DNA of 28,050 bases from UMGS1279 sp045577695 (GTDB lineage: Bacteria; Bacillota; Clostridia; Oscillospirales; Acutalibacteraceae). The translations under genes were made by a program, and so were the position numbers. The stretch covers positions 1 to 28,050 of the forward strand of contig JAZNIW010000018.1 in assembly GCA_045577695.1 (NCBI GenBank). The letters run 5' to 3'. Below the pieces are notes generated by a model. It searched no databases. It saw nothing but the letters and a program-made list of their open reading frames with translations, and was not told the origin of the DNA. Positions within the stretch are counted from its first letter, which is position 1; every line of letters begins with the position of its first letter. This document shows, piece after piece, positions 12,791 to 20,922 of the stretch.

Positions 12791-13420
12791 ATGCAAAAAG
12801 GTTTAGTAGGCAAAAAGCTTGGTATGACTCAGCTTTTTGACGCAAACGGAAATGTTGTTCCAGTAACCGTAATTGAAGCAGGCCCGTGTGTGGTTGTGCA
12901 AAAGAAAACGGTTGAGAACGATGGCTACGAAGCTGTACAGGTTGGTTTTATGGACCAAAAGGTTTCTAAAACAAACAAACCTCAAAAAGGCCATTTCGCC
13001 AAAGGCGACGTAGCTCCCAAGAAGGTTCTTCGTGAGTTCCGCTTGGAGGATATCTCGGCTTGGAACGTGGGCGATTTGATGAAGGCAGACATTTTTGCCG
13101 AAGGTGACCGCGTAGATGTAACCGGCACCAGCAAAGGTAAAGGTTATGCCGGTGTTATCAAACGCTGGAATTTCTCCCGACTGAAAATGTCGCACGGTAC
13201 CGGTCCGGTTGCCAGACACGGCGGTTCGTTGGGTGTTATCGACCCGGCCAGAATCTTCAAAGGAAAGAAGATGGCAGGTCATCTGGGTGCTGAACGTGTT
13301 ACGGTTCAAAACTTGGATATCGTAAAAGTAGACGCTGAAAACAATATTATCGCTGTTAAGGGTGCCATTCCCGGCCCTAAGGGCGGCATTGTTGTTTTGA
13401 AAAACAGCGTAAAAGCCTAA
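12791..13420 (+). CDS. rplC: 50S ribosomal protein L3
   Basis: The 209-residue protein starts MQKGLVGKKLGMTQLFD and contains the L3 signature VDVTGTSKGKGYAGVIKRW near residues 108-126. The loop with HGTGPVARHGGSLG, which reaches toward the peptidyl transferase centre, follows. L3 binds near the 3' end of 23S rRNA early in assembly. AAGGAGG lies nine bases upstream of the ATG. It is separated from rpsJ by 71 bases with no promoter that I can see. Confidence 0.98.
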   Translation: MQKGLVGKKLGMTQLFDANGNVVPVTVIEAGPCVVVQKKTVENDGYEAVQVGFMDQKVSKTNKPQKGHFAKGDVAPKKVLREFRLEDISAWNVGDLMKADIFAEGDRVDVTGTSKGKGYAGVIKRWNFSRLKMSHGTGPVARHGGSLGVIDPARIFKGKKMAGHLGAERVTVQNLDIVKVDAENNIIAVKGAIPGPKGGIVVLKNSVKA

Positions 13421-13438
13421 GGGAAGGAGTGTTGAATT

Positions 13439-14062
13439 ATGCCTAATGTAGCAGTATTGGATATGACCGGCGCAAAAGTCGGCACTATGAAACTGAGCGA
13501 TTCTATTTTCGGAATCGAACCCAATGCCGTTGTTATGCACGCAGCGGTTGTGAATTATCTCGCTAACCAACGTCAGGGCACACAATCCACTCTGACCCGT
13601 ACTGAAGTTTCCGGCGGCGGACGTAAACCGTGGAGACAAAAAGGTACCGGCCACGCGCGTCAAGGTTCTACTCGCGCTCCGCAATGGAGACACGGCGGTG
13701 TTGCCTTGGGTCCGAAGCCGAGAGATTATTCTTATTCGCTCAACAAAAAAGTAAGACAACTTGCTTTAAAATCGGCCTTGTCCGACAAGGTTTTGAACAA
13801 ATCCCTTGTGGTTATGAGCGAAATTAAAATGGATTCCTTCAAAACCAAAACGATGGTTGAGTGCTTGAACGCCATCGGCGCGACCGGCAAAACCTTGCTG
13901 GTTCTCGATACCAACGATGCTTTCGTAGTTAAGAGTGCCGCCAACATCAAAGGCGTAAAGACGACTCAGTACAACACCTTAAACACCTACGACGTTATTA
14001 ACGCCGAAAAGGTGGTTATGGTAAAAGCCGCTGTTAAGAAGTTAGAGGAGGTATACGCATAA
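13439..14062 (+). CDS. rplD: 50S ribosomal protein L4
   Basis: The 207-residue protein shows the extended tunnel loop of L4, GGGRKPWRQKGTGHARQGS followed by RAPQWRHGGVALGPKPRDY, which lines the narrowest part of the peptide exit tunnel and is a site of macrolide resistance mutations. L4 represses its own S10 operon in E. coli by acting on the leader RNA; whether it does so here is unknown. GGAAGGAG stands ten bases before the ATG. Its stop overlaps the rplW start by one base (TAATG), coupling their translation. Confidence 0.98.
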   Translation: MPNVAVLDMTGAKVGTMKLSDSIFGIEPNAVVMHAAVVNYLANQRQGTQSTLTRTEVSGGGRKPWRQKGTGHARQGSTRAPQWRHGGVALGPKPRDYSYSLNKKVRQLALKSALSDKVLNKSLVVMSEIKMDSFKTKTMVECLNAIGATGKTLLVLDTNDAFVVKSAANIKGVKTTQYNTLNTYDVINAEKVVMVKAAVKKLEEVYA

Positions 14063-14355
14063 TGAAAGCAGCTCAAGATATTGTGATAGCTCCTATCATT
14101 ACTGAAAAATCGATGTCCGTCATCGCGGATAAGAAGTACACCTTCAAGGTTGCTTCGGATGCGAATAAAGTGGAAATCGCCAAAGCTGTTGCCGAACTCT
14201 TTAAGGTAGAGGTTGCTAAGGTGAATACCATGCATGTACGCGGCCGTCAAAAGAGAATGGGCCGTTACACCGGTAAAACCGCTTCTTGGAAGAAAGCAAT
14301 CGTAACCTTGACCGAAAAGTCTAAGACCATTGAGTTCTTCGACGGTTTGATGTAA
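14062..14355 (+). CDS. rplW: 50S ribosomal protein L23
   Basis: The 97-residue protein carries the L23 blocks IIAPIITEKS-like (here IAPIITEKSM) at the N-terminus and VNTMHVRGRQKRMGRYTG in the middle. L23 sits at the tunnel exit and is the docking point for trigger factor and signal recognition particle. The ATG lies in TAATG with the rplD stop, and GAGGAGGT within the end of rplD is its ribosome binding site. A 93-base gap with two small hairpins separates it from rplB. Confidence 0.98.
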   Translation: MKAAQDIVIAPIITEKSMSVIADKKYTFKVASDANKVEIAKAVAELFKVEVAKVNTMHVRGRQKRMGRYTGKTASWKKAIVTLTEKSKTIEFFDGLM

Positions 14356-14369
14356 GCCCCGCTTATTTA

Positions 14370-14418
14370 AGGAAGCAAGATTTAAGACTTCCGGCAATGT
14401 ATGGGACCAAAGGGTCCC
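14370..14418 (+). other. Small hairpins between rplW and rplB
   Basis: GGGACC (14403-14408) pairs with GGTCCC (14413-14418) around AAAG, and GGAAG with CTTCC forms a weaker stem just before it. No T tract follows, so this is not a terminator. It may be an RNA processing or protein-binding site in the polycistronic message. Confidence 0.4.
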
Positions 14419-14448
14419 GCTAAGCCAATATAGGAGAGTGAAACGAAT

Positions 14449-15282
14449 ATGGCAATCAAGCATTACAAGCCGACTACTCCCGGTCGTCGCGGTATGACGG
14501 TTATGGATTATTCCGAACTGTCCAAAGTGGCTCCCGAGAAAAGTTTGCTTCAACCGATTAAAAAGAATGCCGGCCGCAACAGCTATGGCCGCATCACCGT
14601 TCGTCATCGCGGCGGCGGAAACCGTAAAAAATACAGAGTTATCGACTTTAAAAGAGAGCGTTTTGGCTGCACTGCCACCGTTATGACTTTGGAGTACGAT
14701 CCCAACCGTTCGGCCTTCATTGCTTTGGTGCAATATGAAGATGGCGAAAAACGGTATATTATCGCTCCCATCGGCCTGAAGGTCGGCGATACCGTAGTAA
14801 GCGGTCCGGATGCTGATATCAAGGTTGGCAATGCCCTTCCGCTGACCAACATTCCGGTTGGTACCTTCATCCACAACATTGAGCTTTACCCCGGCAAAGG
14901 CGCTCAGCTCGCCCGTTCGGCCGGTAATATGGCTCAGTTGATGGCAAAAGAAAACAATATGGCTTTGCTTCGCTTACCGTCCGGTGAGCTCCGCAATGTT
15001 CCGGTGAAATGCATGGCTACCATCGGTCAGGTCAGCAATCCTGAACACGAGAACGTAAACATCGGTAAAGCCGGTCGTAAACGTCATATGGGTTGGCGTC
15101 CTACCGTTCGCGGTTCGGTAATGAACCCCTGTGACCACCCGCATGGTGGTGGTGAGGGTAAATCCCCCATTGGACGTCCCAGCCCGGTTACCCCGTGGGG
15201 TAAACCCACCTTGGGCTACAAGACCCGCAAGAAGCACGCCGCTTCCGATAAATATATCGTAAAGCGCCGCGGCGCTAAGTAG
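14449..15282 (+). CDS. rplB: 50S ribosomal protein L2
   Basis: The 277-residue protein begins with the L2 opening KHYKPTTPGRRGMT and contains HRGGGNRKKYRVIDFKR and the C-terminal signature PCDHPHGGGEGKSPIGRP, whose histidine is essential for peptidyl transfer. L2 is a core 23S-binding protein needed for subunit association. TAGGAGAG lies ten to eleven bases before the ATG. It is full length and in its standard place between rplW and rpsS. Confidence 0.99.
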   Translation: MAIKHYKPTTPGRRGMTVMDYSELSKVAPEKSLLQPIKKNAGRNSYGRITVRHRGGGNRKKYRVIDFKRERFGCTATVMTLEYDPNRSAFIALVQYEDGEKRYIIAPIGLKVGDTVVSGPDADIKVGNALPLTNIPVGTFIHNIELYPGKGAQLARSAGNMAQLMAKENNMALLRLPSGELRNVPVKCMATIGQVSNPEHENVNIGKAGRKRHMGWRPTVRGSVMNPCDHPHGGGEGKSPIGRPSPVTPWGKPTLGYKTRKKHAASDKYIVKRRGAK

Positions 15283-15305
15283 TCGGACGAAAGGAGATTA
15301 TAATT

Positions 15306-15581
15306 ATGGGAAGAAGCATTAAAAAAGGTCCTTTTGTGCAACCTGTACTTCTGAAAAGAGTGCAAGAGATGAATGAATCCGGCGAAAAGAGAGTATTGAA
15401 AACTTGGAGCCGTGCATCGACGATTTTCCCCGACTTTGTCGGACACACCTTTGCAGTACACGACGGCCGCAAACATGTTCCGGTTTATGTAACCGAAGAT
15501 ATGGTCGGCCACAAGCTCGGCGAATTTGCTCCCACCCGTACCTATCGCGGACACGCCGGAGCAAAAACCACCAAGAAGTAA
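15306..15581 (+). CDS. rpsS: 30S ribosomal protein S19
   Basis: The 91-residue protein starts MGRSIKKGPFV and has the family signature VYVTEDMVGHKLGEFAPTR followed by GHAGAKTTKK. S19 forms a complex with S13 in the 30S head, near the A-site tRNA. AAAGGAG eight to nine bases upstream of the ATG supports the start. It is separated by 23 bases from both neighbours, with a similar GGACGAAAGGAGA sequence in front of it and in front of rplV. Confidence 0.98.
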   Translation: MGRSIKKGPFVQPVLLKRVQEMNESGEKRVLKTWSRASTIFPDFVGHTFAVHDGRKHVPVYVTEDMVGHKLGEFAPTRTYRGHAGAKTTKK

Positions 15582-15604
15582 GCGGACGAAAGGAGAGTTA
15601 GACT

Positions 15605-15943
15605 ATGGAAGCAAGGGCAATTTTGAAATACGCCCGTATTTCCCCCCGTAAGGTTAAGATTGTCTTGGATTTAATCCGCAATCAACCTGTTGACAAGGCC
15701 ATGGCTATTCTTAGGTTTACACCCAAGTCCGCCTGCGAATATTTGGAGAAGCTGTTAAAATCGGCTATGGCAAATGCGGAAAACAACCACGATATGGATG
15801 TTTCCAAACTGTATGTAGCAGAGTGCTTTGTCTGCCCCGGACCGACTCTTAAAAGAATCCGTCCGAAGGACCACGGTAGAGCACACCGCATTTTAAAAAG
15901 AACATCTCACGTTACTCTGGTTCTCAGAGAGCGCGAAGACTAA
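15605..15943 (+). CDS. rplV: 50S ribosomal protein L22
   Basis: The 112-residue protein has the L22 start ARISPRKVKIVLDLIRN and the C-terminal block KRIRPKDHGRAHRILKRTSH, part of the beta hairpin that lines the exit tunnel opposite L4. Changes in that hairpin give macrolide resistance in many bacteria; none can be judged here. AAAGGAGA stands seven to eight bases before the ATG. Usual length and position. Confidence 0.98.
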   Translation: MEARAILKYARISPRKVKIVLDLIRNQPVDKAMAILRFTPKSACEYLEKLLKSAMANAENNHDMDVSKLYVAECFVCPGPTLKRIRPKDHGRAHRILKRTSHVTLVLRERED

Positions 15944-15961
15944 GAAGGAGGTTACAAGTTT

Positions 15962-16630
15962 ATGGGCCAGAAAGTTCATCCGAACGGATTCCGCGTTGGC
16001 GTTATTAAGAACTGGAATTCCCGCTGGTTTGTGAAAGACAGCGACTTTGGCGATACTTTGGTTGAGGACTATAACCTCCGTAAGTATTTGAAAAAGACCC
16101 TGTACAACGCAGGTGTTCCGAAGGTAGAAATCGAGCGCGACGCTTCGAAAGTTCGCATTCATATTCACTGTGCGAAACCCGGTGTTGTTATCGGCCGTAA
16201 CGGTTCCGAAATCGAAAAACTTCGCCTCACTTGTGAGGAAATGTTGGGCAAAAAGGTTCTCATCAACATTGTTGAAGTAAAGAACCCGGATACCAACGCT
16301 ACTTTGGTTGCTGAAAATATTGCTGCACAGTTGGAGAAACGTATCTCCTTCCGTCGCGCTATGAAATTGGCGATGGGCCGCGCAATGCGTTTTGGCGCCA
16401 AAGGTATTAAGACCCAAGTTTCGGGTCGTCTGGGCGGTGCTGAAATCGCCCGTAGTGAGCATTATCATGAAGGTACCATTCCGCTGCAGACCATTCGTGC
16501 AGACATTGACTACGGCTTTGCCGAAGCCAATACCACCTATGGCCGCATCGGCGTAAAGGTATGGATTTACCAAGGTGAGGTTCTTCAAGATGCTCGCAAA
16601 CAGAGCAAGAAAGAAGGAGGCTCCCGCTAA
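15962..16630 (+). CDS. rpsC: 30S ribosomal protein S3
   Basis: The 222-residue protein starts MGQKVHPNGFRVG and contains a type II KH domain with the loop VVIGRNGSEIEKL (about residues 75-87). The C-terminal domain has QVSGRLGGAEIAR and RIGVKVWIYQGEV. S3 with S4 and S5 forms the mRNA entry tunnel and helicase. AAGGAGGTTACAAGTTT precedes the ATG. The stop overlaps rplP by one base (TAATG), coupling their translation. Confidence 0.98.
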   Translation: MGQKVHPNGFRVGVIKNWNSRWFVKDSDFGDTLVEDYNLRKYLKKTLYNAGVPKVEIERDASKVRIHIHCAKPGVVIGRNGSEIEKLRLTCEEMLGKKVLINIVEVKNPDTNATLVAENIAAQLEKRISFRRAMKLAMGRAMRFGAKGIKTQVSGRLGGAEIARSEHYHEGTIPLQTIRADIDYGFAEANTTYGRIGVKVWIYQGEVLQDARKQSKKEGGSR

Positions 16631-17052
16631 TGTTATTACCGAAACGTGTAAAATATCGTCGTGTTCATCGTGGTCGTTTGACCGGTAAAGCGACGAGAGG
16701 TAACAAGGTTACCTACGGTGATTTCGGCTTGCAGGCTTTGGAGCCCGCCTGGATTACCTCAAACCAAATTGAAGCAGCCCGTATTGCGATGACTCGTTAC
16801 ATCAAGCGTGGCGGTCAAGTTTGGATTAAAATTTTCCCCGATAAGCCGATCACCGAAAAGCCGGCTGAAACCCGTATGGGTTCCGGTAAAGGTTCTCCGG
16901 AATATTGGGTAGCCGTTGTAAAACCCGGCCGTGTTATGTTTGAGATTGCCGGTGTTGACGTAGAAGTTGCCCGTGAGGCTCTGCGTCTCGCAGCCAACAA
17001 ACTGCCGATTAAGTGCAAGTTTGTGGAAAAGGAAAAGGGTGGTGAGCAGTAA
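16630..17052 (+). CDS. rplP: 50S ribosomal protein L16
   Basis: The 140-residue protein starts MLLPKRVKYRRVHRGRLTG and has the L16 blocks ITSNQIEAARIAMTRYIKRG and RMGSGKGSPEYWVAVVKPG. L16 organises the A-site region and tRNA accommodation. AGAAGGAGG, inside the end of rpsC, is its ribosome binding site. It is joined by one-base TAATG overlaps to rpsC before it and rpmC after it, giving a tightly coupled trio. Confidence 0.98.
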   Translation: MLLPKRVKYRRVHRGRLTGKATRGNKVTYGDFGLQALEPAWITSNQIEAARIAMTRYIKRGGQVWIKIFPDKPITEKPAETRMGSGKGSPEYWVAVVKPGRVMFEIAGVDVEVAREALRLAANKLPIKCKFVEKEKGGEQ

Positions 17053-17261
17053 TGAAAGTTCAGGAAATAAGAGAAAAAACCGTAGCAGAACTGAACGAGA
17101 CCCTCGACTCTTTGAAGAAGGAATTGTTTCATCTGCGTTTCCAAGACGCCATTAACCAGCTCGAAAACCCCATGCGTATCCGTGCTGTGAAAAAGGATAT
17201 TGCTCGCGTGAAGACCATTCTTCGTGAGCGCGAAATCCAAGAAAACAGCGCTAACTCGTAA
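17052..17261 (+). CDS. rpmC: 50S ribosomal protein L29
   Basis: The 69-residue, mostly helical protein has the L29 pattern: VQEIREKTVAELNETLDSLK, then ELFHLRFQDAINQLENPMR, then the helix RAVKKDIARVKTILREREI. L29 sits near the tunnel exit beside L23. The ATG overlaps the rplP stop as TAATG, with AAAGGGTGGTG as a moderate ribosome binding site. Confidence 0.97.
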   Translation: MKVQEIREKTVAELNETLDSLKKELFHLRFQDAINQLENPMRIRAVKKDIARVKTILREREIQENSANS

Positions 17262-17280
17262 GAAAGGCAGGTAGGTAGCT

Positions 17281-17538
17281 GTGAGCGAAAGAAATCTTCG
17301 TAAAACCAGAGTAGGCAAAGTAGTTAGCGATAAAATGGATAAAACTGTTGTAGTTTCCATTGAAGATAACGTAAAGCACCCGCTCTACAAAAAAATCATT
17401 AAGAATACTGTCAAGCTAAAAGCCCACGATGAAAACAACCAGTGTGGTATTGGCGACAGAGTTCTCGTGATGGAAACCAGACCCCTTTCGAAAGATAAGA
17501 GATGGCGTGTGGTTGAAATTATCGAGAAGGCGAAATAA
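17281..17538 (+). CDS. rpsQ: 30S ribosomal protein S17
   Basis: The 85-residue OB-fold protein contains GKVVSDKMDKTVVVSIE and the S17 signature GIGDRVLVMETRPLSKDKRW. It binds 16S rRNA early in assembly. The start is GTG at 17281. The ribosome binding sequence AAAGGCAGGTAGG is weaker than that of its neighbours, and no ATG is available nearby. Confidence 0.97.
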   Translation: MSERNLRKTRVGKVVSDKMDKTVVVSIEDNVKHPLYKKIIKNTVKLKAHDENNQCGIGDRVLVMETRPLSKDKRWRVVEIIEKAK

Positions 17539-17565
17539 CATTGATTTGTTAAGGAGGAAAACACT

Positions 17566-17934
17566 GTGATTCAACAACAGAGTTACCTCAAGGTTGCCGA
17601 CAACACCGGTGCAAAAGAGATTATGTGCATTCGTGTATTGGGCGGCTCCGGCAGGAGGTATGCAAATATTGGCGACGTTATCGTGGCTTCTGTAAAAAAA
17701 GCTGCTCCGGGCGGCACGGTAAAGAAGGGCGATGTCGTAAAGGCCGTAGTTGTACGTTCCGCCAAAGGTATCCGTCGTGCCGACGGTACCTACATCAGAT
17801 TTGACGATAACGCAGCGGTTCTGATTCGTGATGATAAAAACCCTCGTGGTACACGTATCTTTGGGCCCGTTGCTCGTGAGCTTCGTGAGAAGGAATACAC
17901 CAAGATTCTATCTCTGGCTCCCGAAGTACTCTGA
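17566..17934 (+). CDS. rplN: 50S ribosomal protein L14
   Basis: The 122-residue protein starts with GTG, read as MIQQQSYLKVADNTGAKEI, the L14 opening, and has GDVIVASVKKAAPGGTVKKG and the C-terminal FGPVARELREKEYTKILSL. L14 forms an intersubunit bridge and is the target of the ribosome silencing factor RsfS. AAGGAGGAAAACACT before the GTG is a strong site. The stop lies three bases before the ribosome binding site of rplX. Confidence 0.98.
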   Translation: MIQQQSYLKVADNTGAKEIMCIRVLGGSGRRYANIGDVIVASVKKAAPGGTVKKGDVVKAVVVRSAKGIRRADGTYIRFDDNAAVLIRDDKNPRGTRIFGPVARELREKEYTKILSLAPEVL

Positions 17935-17951
17935 TGGGAGGTTCGAAACGT

Positions 17952-18266
17952 ATGAATATTAAAACAGGTGATACTGTAATGTTGCTAACCGGCGGTAAAA
18001 AATATCGCGGCAAAACCGGCAAGGTTTTAGCGGTTAGCCCCAAGGAAGACAAGGTTATTGTGGAAGGCATCAACGTTGTGAAAAAGCACGTAAAACCCCG
18101 CAAAGCCGGCGACCCTTCCGGTATTATTGAAACCGAAGCAGCTATTTATGCTTGCAAGGTACAGTTAGTTTGCCCTAAATGCGGCGAAGCAACGCGCGTA
18201 GGTCACAAAATCTACGCCGACGGTAAAAAAGACCGCCTTTGCAAAAAGTGCGGAGAAACCTTTTGA
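17952..18266 (+). CDS. rplX: 50S ribosomal protein L24, zinc-ribbon form
   Basis: The 104-residue protein has an N-terminal KOW motif (TGDTVMLLTGGKKYRGKTGK) and a C-terminal part with CPKCGEATRVGH and CKKCGETF. This gives four cysteines at 74, 77, 97 and 100 that can hold a zinc ion, as in many Clostridia. L24 starts 50S assembly. ATG at 17952 is chosen over an upstream frame from 17934, because GGGAGGT (17936-17942) is placed nine bases before it and overlaps the longer frame. Confidence 0.97.
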   Translation: MNIKTGDTVMLLTGGKKYRGKTGKVLAVSPKEDKVIVEGINVVKKHVKPRKAGDPSGIIETEAAIYACKVQLVCPKCGEATRVGHKIYADGKKDRLCKKCGETF

Positions 18267-18282
18267 GTAAGGAGGAAATGAC

Positions 18283-18822
18283 ATGGCAAGGCTAAAGGAC
18301 GATTATAAAGCAAATGTCGCTCCTGCGCTGATGAATAAGTTCAACTACAAGAGCGTCATGCAGATTCCGAAGCTCGATAAGGTTGTTATCAACGTAGGTG
18401 CCGGCGAGGCAAAAGACAATTCTAAGGCGATTGACGCCATTATGGGTGACCTTGCAAAAATCACCGGTCAACGCCCCATCGTTTGCAAAGCGAAAAAATC
18501 GGTTGCAAACTTCAAACTTCGTGAGGGTATGCCCATTGGTGTAAAAGTTACTCTTCGCGGCGAGAGAATGTATGAGTTTGTAGACAGACTCTTCAACATC
18601 GCATTACCCCGCGTACGCGACTTTAGAGGAATCAATCCGAACTCTTTCGATGGCCGCGGAAACTATTCTATGGGCATCAAAGAACAATTGATTTTCCCTG
18701 AAATCGAGTATGATAAGATTGATAAGGTCAGAGGTATGGACATTATTTTTGTCACTACCGCGAAAACCGACGAGGAATCCCGTGAGTTGTTAGCTCTTAT
18801 GGGCGCCCCGTTTGCGAAGTAA
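18283..18822 (+). CDS. rplE: 50S ribosomal protein L5
   Basis: The 179-residue protein has VVINVGAGEAKDNSKAID, the L5 signature TGQRPIVCKAKKSVANFKLR (about residues 65-84), and FDGRGNYSMGIKEQLIFPEI. L5 binds 5S rRNA and contacts the P-site tRNA. AAGGAGG lies seven bases before the ATG. It has the usual length and order before the S14 gene. Confidence 0.98.
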   Translation: MARLKDDYKANVAPALMNKFNYKSVMQIPKLDKVVINVGAGEAKDNSKAIDAIMGDLAKITGQRPIVCKAKKSVANFKLREGMPIGVKVTLRGERMYEFVDRLFNIALPRVRDFRGINPNSFDGRGNYSMGIKEQLIFPEIEYDKIDKVRGMDIIFVTTAKTDEESRELLALMGAPFAK

Positions 18823-18834
18823 GGAGAAGGAACT

Positions 18835-19020
18835 ATGGCTAAAACATCTATGAAAATTAAGCAGGCACGTCCCGCGAAATTTTCTACCAGAAGTTATAAT
18901 CGCTGCAAAATTTGCGGCCGCCCCCATGCCTATCTTCGCAAATACGGCATTTGCCGTATATGCTTCCGTGAGTTGGCATATAAGGGCGAAATTCCCGGTG
19001 TGAAGAAGGCTAGCTGGTAA
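18835..19020 (+). CDS. rpsZ: 30S ribosomal protein S14, zinc-binding (type Z)
   Basis: The 61-residue protein is the short S14 form. Cysteines 24, 27, 40 and 43 (CKIC and CRIC) make the zinc site, and RPHAYLRKYGICRICFRELA is the family signature. In Bacillus a zinc-free paralogue replaces this form under zinc starvation; none is seen in this window. AAGGAGAAGGAACT precedes the ATG. It lies 12 bases after rplE. Confidence 0.97.
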   Translation: MAKTSMKIKQARPAKFSTRSYNRCKICGRPHAYLRKYGICRICFRELAYKGEIPGVKKASW

Positions 19021-19047
19021 GACAGCGAAGTAAAGGAGGTTGACGGT

Positions 19048-19446
19048 ATGCAAATCACCGATACAATTGCTGATATGCTTACGCGAATTCGTAATGCAAA
19101 CTCGGCAAAACATGAATCGGTCGATATTCCTGCTTCCAACGTGAAAAAAGCAATTGCTCAAATCTTGTTGGACGAAGGTTTCATTGGCGGCTTCTCGGTT
19201 GTAGAAGACGGAATGCAAGGTACGATTCATATCACATTAAAATATGGCCCGAATAAATCGCAGGTCATCAAAGGTCTTAGAAGAATTTCTAAGCCGGGTC
19301 TGCGTATCTATTCCAATGTAGAGGATATGCCTAAGGTTATGAAAGGCCTCGGCATCGCCATCCTCTCCACCTCGAAGGGTATTATGACCGACAAGCAGGC
19401 TCGCGCAAACAATGTTGGCGGCGAAGTTCTTGCTTTCGTCTGGTAA
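19048..19446 (+). CDS. rpsH: 30S ribosomal protein S8
   Basis: The 132-residue protein starts MQITDTIADMLTRIRNAN and ends with the S8 signature GIAILSTSKGIMTDKQAR and GGEVLAFVW. S8 binds helix 21 of 16S rRNA and, in E. coli, represses the spc operon by binding the mRNA near rplE. Whether that holds here cannot be seen. AAAGGAGGTTGACGGT is a strong ribosome binding site. Confidence 0.98.
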   Translation: MQITDTIADMLTRIRNANSAKHESVDIPASNVKKAIAQILLDEGFIGGFSVVEDGMQGTIHITLKYGPNKSQVIKGLRRISKPGLRIYSNVEDMPKVMKGLGIAILSTSKGIMTDKQARANNVGGEVLAFVW

Positions 19447-19460
19447 GGGGGTGCAGTGAG

Positions 19461-20009
19461 ATGTCAAGAATTGGTAATAAACCCATTGCGATTCCGGCCG
19501 GCGTAGAAGTAAAGATTAACGGCAATGAAGTTTCCGTTAAGGGTCCGAAAGGCACCTTGACCGATACGTTCCATTCCGATATCACCATCGCCGTAGAGGG
19601 AACCGAAATTCTGGTTACTCGTCCCAGTGACGTAAAAGAACATCGCGCGTTGCACGGCCTTACCCGCACCTTGGTTGCCAATATGGTAGAAGGCGTTTCG
19701 AAAGGCTTCAGCAAGGAGCTGGAAGTAAACGGCGTTGGTTACCGTGTGGCAAAACAAGGCAGCGATTTGGTTATGAACTTGGGATTCTCCCATCAGGTTA
19801 TTATGTCTGAGGTAGAAGGCATCACAATCGATGTTCCCAACCCGAATAAGATTATTATTTCTGGCCCCAACAAACAACAGGTTGGCCAATTTGCGGCAGA
19901 AGTTCGCGAAAAACGTCCGCCCGAACCGTATAAAGGCAAAGGCATTAAATACGTTGACGAACACATCCGTCGCAAAGAAGGTAAAGCCGGTAAAGGCGCA
20001 AAGGGCTAA
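19461..20009 (+). CDS. rplF: 50S ribosomal protein L6
   Basis: The 182-residue protein begins MSRIGNKPIAIPAGVEVK and shows the duplicated L6 fold. The C-terminal signature is PPEPYKGKGIKYVDEHIRRK near residues 153-172. L6 sits near the factor-binding site, next to the sarcin-ricin loop. AAGGGGGTG precedes the ATG. The tail after the signature is lysine/glycine-rich, as usual. Confidence 0.98.
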   Translation: MSRIGNKPIAIPAGVEVKINGNEVSVKGPKGTLTDTFHSDITIAVEGTEILVTRPSDVKEHRALHGLTRTLVANMVEGVSKGFSKELEVNGVGYRVAKQGSDLVMNLGFSHQVIMSEVEGITIDVPNPNKIIISGPNKQQVGQFAAEVREKRPPEPYKGKGIKYVDEHIRRKEGKAGKGAKG

Positions 20010-20027
20010 TAAAGGAGAGAGCAAAAA

Positions 20028-20387
20028 ATGGTTAAAAAGACTGACAGCAACAAAGCTCGTCTTAATCGCCATAAGCGAGTTCGCGGTAAGATTAGCGGCA
20101 CCGCAGCGTGTCCCCGTCTGAACGTGTTTCGCTCCAGTAGCAACATTTATGCCCAAATCATCGACGATGAAAAGGGTGTAACCTTAGTGGCCGCCTCTAC
20201 CACGGAAAAGGAATTTGCCGGTAGCACCGGTAATAAAGAGGAAGCTCGCAAGGTTGGTCAACTGATTGCGAAGCGTGCGGCCGATAAGGGAATCGAAGAG
20301 GTTGTTTTTGACCGCGGCGGTGACATTTATCACGGACGTGTTAAGGAGCTTGCCGAAGGTGCCCGCGAGGGCGGCCTCAAGTTCTAA
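20028..20387 (+). CDS. rplR: 50S ribosomal protein L18
   Basis: The 119-residue protein has a basic N-terminus with RLNRHKRVRGKISGTAACPR, then LNVFRSSSNIYAQIIDDEKG and a C-terminal VFDRGGDIYHGRVKELAEGA, all L18 features. It binds 5S rRNA with L5. AAAGGAGAGAGC precedes the ATG. Usual position between rplF and rpsE. Confidence 0.98.
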   Translation: MVKKTDSNKARLNRHKRVRGKISGTAACPRLNVFRSSSNIYAQIIDDEKGVTLVAASTTEKEFAGSTGNKEEARKVGQLIAKRAADKGIEEVVFDRGGDIYHGRVKELAEGAREGGLKF

Positions 20388-20405
20388 TCGAAGGAGGAGT
20401 AAACT

Positions 20406-20909
20406 TTGGCTATTGGTATTGATGCATCCACATTGGATTTGCAAGAACGCGTTGTAGCGATTAACCGCGTTTCGAAAACCGTAAAGGGCGGACGTATTAT
20501 GAAATTTTCCGCTTTGGTTGTCGTAGGCGACGGAAACGGCATCGTAGGTTACGGCCTTGGTAAAGCCGGCGAAGTTCCGGATGCCATCCGCAAAGGTATT
20601 GAAGATGCCAAAAAGAATTTGATTAAGGTTTCTCTAAAAGGTACTACCATTCCGCACGAGGTTATCGGTGCTTTCGGTGCAGGTCGTGTTTTGTTAAAAC
20701 CGGCTGCTCCCGGTACCGGCGTTATTGCGGGTGGTGCCGTTCGTGCTGTTTTGGAAACCGTAGGCATCAAAGATATCCGTACAAAAGCATTGCGTTCGAA
20801 TAACCCTTGCAATGTTGTTCGCGCTACCGTTTCGGGTCTGGCTTCGCTTCGAAGCGCCGAAGAGGTTGCAGCAACACGCGGCAAGTCGGTTAAAGAGATT
20901 TTAGGTTAA
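20406..20909 (+). CDS. rpsE: 30S ribosomal protein S5
   Basis: The 167-residue protein contains the S5 N-terminal signature RVSKTVKGGRIMKFSALVVV with GDGNGIVGYGLGKAGEVPDA after it, and the C-terminal KALRSNNPCNVVRATVSGL. S5 helps form the mRNA entry channel and affects decoding accuracy. The start is TTG at 20406, supported by GAAGGAGGAG at the right distance; no ATG lies before the signature. TTG in a highly expressed ribosomal gene is a little unusual and may set its level. Confidence 0.97.
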   Translation: MAIGIDASTLDLQERVVAINRVSKTVKGGRIMKFSALVVVGDGNGIVGYGLGKAGEVPDAIRKGIEDAKKNLIKVSLKGTTIPHEVIGAFGAGRVLLKPAAPGTGVIAGGAVRAVLETVGIKDIRTKALRSNNPCNVVRATVSGLASLRSAEEVAATRGKSVKEILG

Positions 20910-20922
20910 GGAGGAGAGCAGC

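Noticed and set aside
12803..13759. Long minus-strand frame opposite rplC and rplD
   Set aside because: It is a by-product of codon use in highly expressed ribosomal genes. It spans two real genes, has no recognisable domain, and similar shadows occur opposite rplB, rpsC and rplF.
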